A model generated the notes under the pieces. The model saw nothing but the letters and a program-made list of their open reading frames with translations. It searched no databases and had not been told where the DNA came from. From contig JAPKCE010000052.1 in assembly GCA_028823075.1 (NCBI GenBank), forward strand, positions 1 through 9,749: a stretch of 9,749 nt of DNA. The letters are read 5' to 3'. Origin of the DNA: Myxococcota bacterium (lineage in GTDB: Bacteria > Myxococcota > UBA4151). The translations under genes were made by a program, and so were the position numbers. Below are positions 1-7,304 of the stretch, piece by piece (positions within the stretch are counted from its first letter, which is position 1; each line of letters starts with the position of its first letter).

Positions 1-879
1 AAACTCTCCAAGGTCCTGAGCTCGGTGCGGCAGGCCCATAAAAGTGGCTGCTACTTCGCGCAGAATCATCAAATCAATATCAAAATCCGCTGCTATGGCG
101 ACGGCTTGTGCCAGATTCTCCAGGCCCGAAGCGCCGCTGAGCGCGTCGCTGCGCGGCCAGGATTCGACCTCGCTCATGCAATCCGCAAGAACGCGACCGG
201 CGATCGCCGCGCGCCCAGGCAGAGAATCAACGACCGCCAAATCGTAAGGCAAAACCGCTCCGGCGCTGGCCGGCATCTGCTCAAACAGCGACCATTTTAC
301 GCGGTAATATTCATCGACGCTTGAGTAGCGGTCGAGATGATCGCTTGCCAAATTGGTGATCAGCGCCGCCTTCAGATCAAGCTCGAGAGGCAGCTCGAGT
401 TGGTAACTCGACAGTTCAACCACCAACAGATCGATGGCCTCACCGCAGAGCGCCATATCGGAGGCCGGTGTGCCAACGTTTCCGGCAGAACGAGCTTTAA
501 AGCCGCCGGCGAGCAGCATCTCGGTGATCAATGTGCAAACGGTGCTCTTGCCGTTGGTCCCGGTGACGGCCACCGCGCCCGGAAGGTCCGCAGCGGCAAA
601 ACTCACCTCGGAGATGATCTGCACCCCGGCTTGAGCCAAGTTCGCTGCCAACTCTTGAGCCAAAGGCACGCCCGGGCTCCACACCGCGAACGCAACATCG
701 GAAGCGTTGCCAGGCCAGGCATCAAAACCCTTACCGACAGCCGCTTCGAGCGCCGCTTCGTTGTCATCATGCAGCCAAAGTTGGCGGGGGTCGCCGCGCC
801 GCAGATGCAAGCGCGCAGCGGCCAAGCCGCTAAGACCGCAACCGACGATGAGCACTGCTTGCTTGCCGCTTTCAACCAT
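1..879 (-). CDS. murD: UDP-N-acetylmuramoyl-L-alanine:D-glutamate ligase, 3'-truncated at window edge
   Basis: Cytoplasmic Mur ligase that adds D-glutamate to UDP-MurNAc-L-Ala with ATP. The 293 visible codons stay open to base 1. E. coli MurD has 438 residues, so about a third, the C-terminal domain, lies outside the window. The N-terminal nucleotide-binding fold shows IVGCGLSGLAAARL (residues 11-24). The P-loop is TGTNGKS (106-112, Lys111), followed by ELSSYQL (155-161) and SDHLDRY (179-185, His181). YYRVK (191-195) fits the carbamoylated-lysine position and GLPHR is at 282-286. An oddity is that the usual G-x-H-N-x-x-N motif reads GASGLEN (249-255), so the His and first Asn are missing. The ATG shares one base with the mraY stop (TGATG), and only a weak AAAGA precedes it, which suggests coupled translation. 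The family call is secure from the ordered motifs. Confidence 0.95.
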   Translation of the reverse strand, partial: MVESGKQAVLIVGCGLSGLAAARLHLRRGDPRQLWLHDDNEAALEAAVGKGFDAWPGNASDVAFAVWSPGVPLAQELAANLAQAGVQIISEVSFAAADLPGAVAVTGTNGKSTVCTLITEMLLAGGFKARSAGNVGTPASDMALCGEAIDLLVVELSSYQLELPLELDLKAALITNLASDHLDRYSSVDEYYRVKWSLFEQMPASAGAVLPYDLAVVDSLPGRAAIAGRVLADCMSEVESWPRSDALSGASGLENLAQAVAIAADFDIDLMILREVAATFMGLPHRAQDLGEF

Positions 880-2024
880 CAGCGAATCTTTAACAAAGCG
901 ACAGCAGCCAAAGCGAGCATGATCGACAGCAGCCACCAGCGGATCACAACCTTGGTTTCGGCCCATCCACCAAGCTCAAGGTGGTGGTGGAAGGGCGCCA
1001 TACGAAACACCCGCTTGCCGGTTCGTTTGTACCAAAATACCTGAATAATGACGCTCATAGCGTTGAAAAGAAACAGCCCGTGGAGCACCGCCGAGAAAAG
1101 CTCTTTACGTGTCATCACGGCCAACATGCCTAAGGCGCCGCCGAGCCCGAGCGATCCGGTATCGCCCATGAACACCGAAGCCGGATGGGCGTTGAACCAG
1201 AGAAAGCTCATGCCGGCGCCAACCAATGCAGCAGCGACAATGGCCGTCTCCTCGACTCCGGGCACGCGTAAGATTTTTAAGTAATCGGCGAGCACCACCG
1301 CTTGTGCTGGGTCGCCCACACCGGTCGGCGCTCCAGACGCTCCCCAATCGGTGACGATCCCCAAAGGCGTGCCGGCGATGTAGGCCAGCGCCAAAAGGGT
1401 CACCGAAGAGATGAGCACAGGCCCAATAGCGAGCCCATCGAGCCCATCGGTCAAGTTGCAAGCATTGGCGGTGCCAACGACCACGAAACCACCGAAGAGA
1501 ACGGTGCCGATAACGCCAAGATCGGGTTGCCAGGCCGAGGTGAAGGGCAGGTCGATCTGCGTGGTCATACCGGATTGCGTGAGCAAGTAGATAGCGACAA
1601 AGGACACTGTGAACTCAAGGAGCAGACGGGTTTTTCCGCTGATACCCTTAGTATCTTGGTACTTCATTTTACGCCAGTCATCGTACCAACCGATGAGCGC
1701 GAAAAGAGTCATCACAGCGAGCAGGACCAGAACATAGCGGTTCTGAAGATCACCCCAAAGCAAAGTTGAAATGATCACCGCGCCCATGATCAAGCTGCCG
1801 CCGGCGGTGGGGGTCTTGGCCTTGCTTTCGATATGGTGAGCGACGCCGTCTTCGCGAATCGGCTGGGTACCGATCTTGGCCAAACCCTTGATCACCCGCG
1901 GGAACAACCACAGGGCAAACACGAGCGACGTGAGCGCCGCCATCACCATGCGAAAACTGGTGTAACGAAACAGGTTTAAGAAACCGTAGTCATGGTGCAG
2001 CGGGTAGAGCAGTAAATAGAGCAT
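879..2024 (-). CDS. mraY: phospho-N-acetylmuramoyl-pentapeptide transferase (lipid I synthase)
   Basis: Polytopic inner-membrane enzyme that transfers phospho-MurNAc-pentapeptide to undecaprenyl phosphate, forming lipid I. It has 381 residues (E. coli 360) with many hydrophobic helices. Family motifs in order are KTPTAGG (70-76), WYDDWRK (113-119, catalytic-type Asp115/Asp116), NACNLTDGLDGLA (187-199), NAHPASVFMGDTGSLGLGG (278-296, Asp288) and FHHHLELGGW (345-354). The extra length lies largely in a loop at about 219-250, rich in Gly, Ala and Pro, where most homologues are shorter. The usual GTPTMGG reads KTPTAGG here. The ATG overlaps the murF stop (TGATG). A clear AAAGGA ribosome site nine bases upstream supports this start. 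Identification is very secure. Confidence 0.97.
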   Translation of the reverse strand: MLYLLLYPLHHDYGFLNLFRYTSFRMVMAALTSLVFALWLFPRVIKGLAKIGTQPIREDGVAHHIESKAKTPTAGGSLIMGAVIISTLLWGDLQNRYVLVLLAVMTLFALIGWYDDWRKMKYQDTKGISGKTRLLLEFTVSFVAIYLLTQSGMTTQIDLPFTSAWQPDLGVIGTVLFGGFVVVGTANACNLTDGLDGLAIGPVLISSVTLLALAYIAGTPLGIVTDWGASGAPTGVGDPAQAVVLADYLKILRVPGVEETAIVAAALVGAGMSFLWFNAHPASVFMGDTGSLGLGGALGMLAVMTRKELFSAVLHGLFLFNAMSVIIQVFWYKRTGKRVFRMAPFHHHLELGGWAETKVVIRWWLLSIMLALAAVALLKIR

Positions 2025-3343
2025 CAGTGAGCGTCCTTTAATGCGACGATGACGCGCTCCATGCGCGCCCCTCGACTTCCCTTGACCAAGATAAAGGCAG
2101 AGGCGGGCAGTTCCCCTACTTGCTCTAGTAAATCGGACGCATCGGGCGCGGCGATTACCTGAATCGCACCAGCACCTTGCGCCTCGGCTGCAGAGATTGA
2201 GGCATAAGGGCCTGTAAAGAATAGAAACTTAGCTCCCGCGGCCACGGCCTGACGGGCGACGCTGCGATGCGCCTCTTGGGCATGGTCGCCGAGCTCTCGC
2301 ATCTCGCCGAGAAAGCAGACGAGCGGGCGGTTTCCTGCCGCTTCGGCAGCGGCGAGCAAGGCAGCGCGCATGCTCGCTTCGTTGGCGTTGTAGCTATCGT
2401 CCATTACCGTCCAGTCACCTATGGAGATTAGACCGCCACGCCCGGGCGGCGGCAGGAGACGGGCGGCAGCGATAACCTGAAGGGTTAATTCGATACCTAA
2501 AGCCTGCAAGGCGCTAAGAACTTTGGAGCCGTTTGCGCGCAGATGTTCAGCGGCGCCTTCCCAGCTCGTCGCATGCTGTAGATCGTAGAGCGGCAGGACT
2601 CGCCGCCCCCCTTGCTTTGCCGCTTCGAGCAAGCGGCTGTCGGCCATATCAAAAATCGCTAGGCCGAGGCTTTTATGGGCGGCTCGAAGCAGGTCGCCTT
2701 TTTCGTGGGCAACCCCATCTTCGTCGATCAACAGTTCGGTATGCGCCGCGCAAACTTCGGTGACTACAGCGATATCCGGTGAGCAGATGGCACCGAGGCG
2801 AGCGATCTCGCCGGGCTCGGAAGTTCCGCATTCAACAACAATTAGTTCTTCGGACTTCTGCAGAGCAGGTAAATTAAGCAAGAAACGCGGTACGCCGATG
2901 CGGTTGTTTTCATTGCCCGGCTGCTGATGAACTTGGAGTCCGGCAGCTTGTGCGGCAGCGACGCAAGCCATGCGCGTCGAGGTTTTACCGGCTGAACCGG
3001 TGATAGCGATGAGTCGACGGCTGTCTTGCTGCCGCGCCAGGCGCGCTAACTCGCCCAGCGCATAGAGCGTATCTTCGACGCCGATGACATACAGGTTCGG
3101 GTGCTGACGCGCGATGCGAGCACTATGAAGACGCTGTACCAGCAGCGCAGAAGCGCCTTGCTCCACCGCCCGGTCAACAAAGCCATGACCGTCAAAATTT
3201 TCGCCGACCAGAGCAACAAAAAGCTGTCCTGTTAGCGGTAAACGCGAGTCGGTACCGACACCTGCAACGCTTTTTGGGAGCATACCGAAAGAGTTCCAAC
3301 CCAGTAAACGAGAGGCGCTACGCAGCAAAGCCAGGCTTAACAT
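2024..3343 (-). CDS. murF: UDP-N-acetylmuramoyl-tripeptide:D-Ala-D-Ala ligase
   Basis: Cytoplasmic Mur ligase that attaches D-Ala-D-Ala to UDP-MurNAc-tripeptide, completing the pentapeptide used by MraY. It has 439 residues (E. coli 452). Seen in order are TDSR (31-34), FVALVGENFDGHGF (42-55), P-loop ITGSAGKTST (114-123, Lys120), GNENNRIGVP (143-152) and ECGTSEPGEI (171-180). AAHTE carries His201, and a Lys in HEKGD (213-217) follows. Then come PGRG (300-303), DDSYNANEASM (315-325), the MurF hallmark, LGEMRELG (345-352) and KGSRGARME (421-429). The middle domain is compact: the region matching E. coli AHNVAN reads RANGSK (269-274), so the second Asn is replaced. The start overlaps the end of murE by seven bases and has GAGG seven bases upstream. 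The MurF assignment rests on the YNAN and KGSR motifs. Confidence 0.96.
   Translation of the reverse strand: MLSLALLRSASRLLGWNSFGMLPKSVAGVGTDSRLPLTGQLFVALVGENFDGHGFVDRAVEQGASALLVQRLHSARIARQHPNLYVIGVEDTLYALGELARLARQQDSRRLIAITGSAGKTSTRMACVAAAQAAGLQVHQQPGNENNRIGVPRFLLNLPALQKSEELIVVECGTSEPGEIARLGAICSPDIAVVTEVCAAHTELLIDEDGVAHEKGDLLRAAHKSLGLAIFDMADSRLLEAAKQGGRRVLPLYDLQHATSWEGAAEHLRANGSKVLSALQALGIELTLQVIAAARLLPPPGRGGLISIGDWTVMDDSYNANEASMRAALLAAAEAAGNRPLVCFLGEMRELGDHAQEAHRSVARQAVAAGAKFLFFTGPYASISAAEAQGAGAIQVIAAPDASDLLEQVGELPASAFILVKGSRGARMERVIVALKDAH
2034..2039 (-). promoter_or_regulatory. ribosome binding site of mraY
   Basis: AAAGGA on the minus strand, nine bases before the mraY ATG and inside the end of murF. 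It is one of the clearest Shine-Dalgarno sites in the cluster and fixes the mraY start. Confidence 0.7.
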
Positions 3344-4776
3344 GAACCGGCCTCGATCAAGCTGCGCAGTTCGACGCGATCATCAAAGGGGAGGTTCTCA
3401 GCGCCGATAGCCTGATGGCTCTCGGCGCCTTTTCCGGCGACCAACACCAGGTCTGACTCGGTGGAGAGTTCCCAGGCCAAAGTCAGCGCGGCACGCCGGT
3501 CAACAAGGCTGGTCCAGCCTCGGTCTTGCTGGGTAATCTCGCTAATATCAGATCGTTTGGCCTGAAAGCCCATAATCACTTCGCCGATAATCTGAGAAGG
3601 GTCTTCGTTTCGAGGGTTGTCGCTGGTGACGATGGCGATATCGGCATGCGCTTCCACAGCGGCGGCCATCTGCGCACGTTTGCCGCGGTCGCGATCACCG
3701 CCCGCGCCAAACACCACGATCAAGCGCCCGCGAGTTTGGCTGCGCAAGGATTGTAACGCGGAACTTAGAGCATCGGGGGTATGAGCGTAATCGACCAAGC
3801 AGCGAGCGCCGACGGGCTCAAATCGCCCGGGCACAGCGCTCACTTGGGCGGCTGCGGCAACAATATCTTGCAGTTCAAACCCGGCTTGCATGGCCAATGC
3901 GATGGCAAAGCCAAGGTTTTCGAGCATCAGCGCACCGATGAGCTGGCAGCGCCCCTCGTGGCGCTCACCCTCGAAACTCAAAGCGAAATGCATCCAGCCG
4001 TTTTGCCGCTCACCCAGGCTCAACTCTAGCCCCTGGCTTCCGAGGGTGAGTCGCTTGGCAACACCGCCGCAGCGCGCCGCTAAGGATTCGGGCAACACCA
4101 AGGTGGTAGCCGAGCCGAAGCCAGCGAGCCAATCGAGTTTGGTGTTATGATAAGCCTCTAAATCACCATGAAAATCCAAGTGATCTCGAGAAAGTGTCGT
4201 GAGCACAGCTGCATTAAAAGACAGGCCCTCAACACGCCCTAAACTCAGTGCGTGCGAACTCACTTCCATAATCACCCGGCGCTGGCCAGCGGCGAGCATG
4301 CGCTCCAGCAAGGGGTGCAACAAGGCAGCAGGAAGCGTGGTAAACCCAGGGCGTTCATCAACGTCGAGCCATTGCGCACCCAGGGTTCCGAGGCGAGCTG
4401 TTTTGCCGGGCTCAAGCAGATTGAAGAGTTCACTGGCGATCCAGGCCACCGAAGTTTTCCCATCGGTACCGGTGATGCCAATGACCTCGAGGGAATCTCC
4501 CGGGTTTCCGGCCAATTCAGCGGCCAAGGCCGGGTAGTTAAAGCGCAGTTCATCAACCCGCAGCCACTGCTCAGGAGCGACTTCTGGAGGCGCCTCGCCC
4601 TCACCCAATACCAAGGGTGCTCCCGCGGCGAGGGCGACCTTGGCGTAATAGCGTCCATCCTGACTACCGTTTTGCGCTGGCGGCAAAGCCACGAAAGCCG
4701 TCTGTTTGGAGGCTTCACGACTGTCGATGCAAAGGCGGGTAACGCCGGCTGCGCGAAGTCGTTCTAAGGCTTTCAT
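3337..4776 (-). CDS. murE: UDP-N-acetylmuramoyl-L-Ala-D-Glu:2,6-diaminopimelate ligase (meso-DAP type)
   Basis: Cytoplasmic Mur ligase that adds the third stem-peptide residue. It has 479 residues, a usual family length. The N-terminal UDP-binding region has CIDSR (16-20). The central domain has GTDGKTS (103-109, Lys107), FTTLPA (145-150), EVSSHAL (171-177), SRDHLDFHG (196-204) and Lys213 in YHNTK at the carbamoylated-lysine position. Later motifs are VPGRFE (315-320), DYAHTPDAL (329-337), FGAGGDRDRGKR (356-367) and SDNPRNEDP (385-393). By established knowledge DNPR marks selection of meso-diaminopimelate over lysine. Two deviations stand out: G-x-x-N-x-x-N reads GALMLEN (281-287), losing the first Asn, and the usual GKGHE-x-x-Q reads GKGAESHQ (448-455). 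The ATG follows the ftsI stop with no gap and no evident Shine-Dalgarno, which suggests reinitiation. Confidence 0.96.
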   Translation of the reverse strand: MKALERLRAAGVTRLCIDSREASKQTAFVALPPAQNGSQDGRYYAKVALAAGAPLVLGEGEAPPEVAPEQWLRVDELRFNYPALAAELAGNPGDSLEVIGITGTDGKTSVAWIASELFNLLEPGKTARLGTLGAQWLDVDERPGFTTLPAALLHPLLERMLAAGQRRVIMEVSSHALSLGRVEGLSFNAAVLTTLSRDHLDFHGDLEAYHNTKLDWLAGFGSATTLVLPESLAARCGGVAKRLTLGSQGLELSLGERQNGWMHFALSFEGERHEGRCQLIGALMLENLGFAIALAMQAGFELQDIVAAAAQVSAVPGRFEPVGARCLVDYAHTPDALSSALQSLRSQTRGRLIVVFGAGGDRDRGKRAQMAAAVEAHADIAIVTSDNPRNEDPSQIIGEVIMGFQAKRSDISEITQQDRGWTSLVDRRAALTLAWELSTESDLVLVAGKGAESHQAIGAENLPFDDRVELRSLIEAGSC

Positions 4777-6984
4777 TCAGAGCGTACCGAGTTGCAGAAA
4801 AATGGCGCCGTGAATTTCGCTGATCGGGGTGTCGGGTGCTGGCACCTGCTTGAGCACGCGACCGCTGCCGCTCAATTTTACATCCAAATCAAGTACCGAG
4901 AGCTCTGTCAGCGCCGAGCGCGCATCGAGACCGACAAAGTCGGGCAGGGCACCTGAAGAGCGCTTGGAACGACGCCGTTCGTCGGCCATTCCCTTGAGCA
5001 AGTCACCGATCTGCACGGCGGCTTGACCCAGTTCTTCATCGGGCTCTTCAGGCATGAGCAGCGCCAAGGCGGCTTCAGAAGGTCCGTCGAGGTCAGGCAG
5101 TTCCATTCCCGCGATGCGCGTCAGAGCGAAATGAGCAACTTTGCGAAACACGGGCGCAGCGGCCACGGCGCCGTAGCGATCTTTCGGCGCATCGATCATG
5201 ACGCCGATAACATAACGAGGCTTATAAAGCGGCGCGATGCCAACGAAAGAGGCAAAGCGTTTACGATGACCGTGATAGCCAAGCCCTTTGACTAGCTTCT
5301 GACTCGTCCCCGTCTTGCCGCCGATTCGCAGACCATCAATACGAGCAGGGTGGTCGTCCCCATGATGCACAACAGCTTCGAGCATCGGCAGGATTAAGCT
5401 TGCCGTTTTTTCGCTCATAATTCGCTTGCGCTCGCCTCGGGGTAACACCTCTTCGAGGTCCCCCTTCACCACACGGTCAATCAAGTAGGGGTTCACCCTG
5501 ACGCCAGCATTAGCAAAGGCCATATAGCTCGTGGTGATCGACAACAGGGTGCCGCGCAGCGCGTAGCCAAAGAGCATCACCTCGCCATCGGTTCGACTGA
5601 TCAAGCGTCCGTTTCTGAGGCGAGGCAGCGCGCCGCGCGGGGGACGCCCGATACCCAGAGGCGGCGTGCGCGTTATGCCAGCCATCTCAAAATACTGGCG
5701 CAGGGGGTTAAGGCCGGTGATGCGGCCAATTTTAACCACGCCGACGTTGGAGCTATGGGCAATGATCTCGGTGACCGTGCACTTGTCCATTTTATGATGG
5801 TCAAAAGTCGGCCTACGTTTTCCCGGGATCACGATGCGGCCGTTATCACATTCGAGAGTCTGGTAATCTTTGATCGCGCCATCATCTAAGGCCTTGGCGA
5901 CCACAAAGGGCTTTACGGTCGAGCCTAGATCATAACCATACGCCCCCACCCGCTCGCGAAATTGCGCACTATTTCGAGGGTTTTTGTCGTTCTCGTTGAG
6001 CAGAGGAACCGAGGCCATGGCGAGCACGGCGCCACTGCGAGCGTCGAGCACGACGGCGGCGCCACCTTCCGCTTGTTGCGCCTCAACTTGGTCTGCAAGA
6101 ACGGCCTCGAGATGCGCCTGTACTCTTTGATCGATGGTTAGATAGACATCGCCGCCGGCAAGTTCGCTGGACACCGGGATCTCATCGGCGGGAAGAAAAC
6201 GGCGACGGCGGTCGCGAGCGCCGCGAATCAATTGCTGCCGCGGGTTCAAGGCACTGTTCATGGCGCGCTCAACCCCTTCGACACCTTTTAGGTTTGAGTC
6301 GGTAAAGCCGAGAAGTTTCGCTGCAAGCACCCCTTCAGGATAACTGCGTTGAGGTTGCTGTTCGATCACCACCGAGGCGAAGTATCCGGGCACAGCCCCT
6401 TCGAGCCGAGCCGCCTTTCGTACCACTTTACCGACACGAGCGCGCATCTTAAGGCGGCGTAACAATCGTCCGTTGTCGAGGCTTTGGCGCTTTAATAGGG
6501 AGATATAACGAGGCAGAGCCGAGATAGCCGCCTTGAGTTTTTTCTTGCTTTCGAAATCACGACTCGCTCGCAACTCTTTGTAGAGCAACACGCCGCGCAA
6601 AACCTTGACCTCTAGACCCTCGGTGAGTTCGGCAGCATCCGTGGCATCCAAGCCAATCTCAGCGGAAAGGTCGGCAATAAATGTATCGAGATCAAGGTCG
6701 ACGGCGGCCAGTTCGCGGCAGAGGGTGCGCAGATCAACGCCGATTTGAACCGAAGGCCGAGTCACCGCTAAAGCGACTCCGTTGCGATCAAAAATACTAC
6801 CGCGGAAACTGCCGACGGCAGTAAGGCCGGCACGTCTTTTGGCAGCTGCCTGCAATTGCTCGCCGTATCTCATGGGTAAAAATGCAGCATGAGCTGCAAC
6901 TGCCAAAGCGATTAGACCGGTCAAGCCCATGACCCAATTAAGGCGCGCTGAACTGAGCATTAATTGCTGCGGCCGGCGGCTCAT
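4777..6984 (-). CDS. ftsI: septal peptidoglycan transpeptidase FtsI/PBP3 with C-terminal PASTA domain
   Basis: Class B penicillin-binding protein that crosslinks septal peptidoglycan in the periplasm. From the start chosen it has 735 residues. A single N-terminal membrane anchor spans about 15-36, with basic residues before it. RGSIFDRNG (61-69) begins the PBP dimer/pedestal region, and a Lys/Arg-rich segment lies at about 140-195. The transpeptidase domain has the active-site S-x-x-K as GSTVK (354-358, Ser355/Lys358), S-x-N as SSN (411-413) and KTG at 557-559. The last ~55 residues, from LPDFVG (680), resemble one PASTA domain, which E. coli FtsI lacks. A linker rich in Glu, Asp, Lys and Arg precedes it. 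The frame extends 31 codons upstream to 7077, but 6984 is preferred: GGAAG lies five bases before it and it forms the standard ATGA overlap with ftsL. Confidence 0.95.
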   Translation of the reverse strand: MSRRPQQLMLSSARLNWVMGLTGLIALAVAAHAAFLPMRYGEQLQAAAKRRAGLTAVGSFRGSIFDRNGVALAVTRPSVQIGVDLRTLCRELAAVDLDLDTFIADLSAEIGLDATDAAELTEGLEVKVLRGVLLYKELRASRDFESKKKLKAAISALPRYISLLKRQSLDNGRLLRRLKMRARVGKVVRKAARLEGAVPGYFASVVIEQQPQRSYPEGVLAAKLLGFTDSNLKGVEGVERAMNSALNPRQQLIRGARDRRRRFLPADEIPVSSELAGGDVYLTIDQRVQAHLEAVLADQVEAQQAEGGAAVVLDARSGAVLAMASVPLLNENDKNPRNSAQFRERVGAYGYDLGSTVKPFVVAKALDDGAIKDYQTLECDNGRIVIPGKRRPTFDHHKMDKCTVTEIIAHSSNVGVVKIGRITGLNPLRQYFEMAGITRTPPLGIGRPPRGALPRLRNGRLISRTDGEVMLFGYALRGTLLSITTSYMAFANAGVRVNPYLIDRVVKGDLEEVLPRGERKRIMSEKTASLILPMLEAVVHHGDDHPARIDGLRIGGKTGTSQKLVKGLGYHGHRKRFASFVGIAPLYKPRYVIGVMIDAPKDRYGAVAAAPVFRKVAHFALTRIAGMELPDLDGPSEAALALLMPEEPDEELGQAAVQIGDLLKGMADERRRSKRSSGALPDFVGLDARSALTELSVLDLDVKLSGSGRVLKQVPAPDTPISEIHGAIFLQLGTL

Positions 6985-7304
6985 CGAAGCTTCCAGCGCT
7001 GATGAGGGCGTGCGGGCTCGAGGCCCATCATGCGCGCAGCGCTGCGCAAGCTTTCGCGACTCGACAGGGCCTGCCATTCGGATTCAGCACGCCGAGCACG
7101 GCGGCTCCAATCGCGTTCTTCCTGAGCCACTTGGGCGATACTGTACTGCACGCGGCGCGTCTCAACACGCGCCCAGGTGAGCACCAGAGCGGCGATTAAC
7201 AAGGGAGCTATCGACCAGAAAAGAAAGGAGCCAAAGCTAATTTTACCCGTGTCGCGAGCAGCCGTTCGACGGCCAGCGGCGAGCACAGCACTTTGCGGAC
7301 TCAT
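6981..7304 (-). CDS. ftsL: cell division protein FtsL-like
   Basis: Small bitopic divisome protein expected to work with FtsI, FtsW, FtsB and FtsQ. It has 107 residues. A cytoplasmic N-terminus rich in Ala and Arg is followed by one hydrophobic helix at about 24-44. A charged, coiled-coil-like stretch at about 46-82 is rich in Arg, Glu and Gln. The end matches the FtsL pattern of a short helix ending in MGLEPARP (92-99). FtsL sequences diverge strongly, so the call rests on size, topology and the position between rsmH and ftsI. Both ends use ATGA overlaps with neighbours. GGAG five bases before the ATG supports the start. Confidence 0.88.
   Translation of the reverse strand: MSPQSAVLAAGRRTAARDTGKISFGSFLFWSIAPLLIAALVLTWARVETRRVQYSIAQVAQEERDWSRRARRAESEWQALSSRESLRSAARMMGLEPARPHQRWKLR
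6990..6994 (-). promoter_or_regulatory. ribosome binding site deciding the ftsI start
   Basis: GGAAG on the minus strand, five bases before the ATG at 6984 and inside the end of ftsL. It favours the 735-residue FtsI over the 766-residue version beginning at 7077, which would overlap ftsL by 97 bases. Confidence 0.65.

Noticed and set aside
603..875. Frameshift suspected in murD because short minus-strand frames appear here
   Set aside because: Those frames are out of register. The MurD frame is continuous from 879 to base 1 with motifs in the right order, so no frameshift is needed.
337..1044. 235-codon open frame on the plus strand
   Set aside because: It lies antisense to murD and the mraY end, whose ordered family motifs are unmistakable. 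Its translation has no recognisable domain, and it looks like a GC-driven shadow frame.
1302..1769. 155-codon open frame on the plus strand
   Set aside because: It is antisense to the middle of mraY and rich in charged residues with no motif. It is a mirror frame of membrane-helix codons.
4252..4767. 171-codon open frame on the plus strand
   Set aside because: It is antisense to the conserved N-terminal half of murE. It has no recognisable family and no ribosome site seen.
6984..7077. 31-codon N-terminal extension of FtsI
   Set aside because: It overlaps ftsL by 97 bases and would add a poorly conserved basic stretch. The ATG at 6984 has a good ribosome site and the typical ATGA junction.
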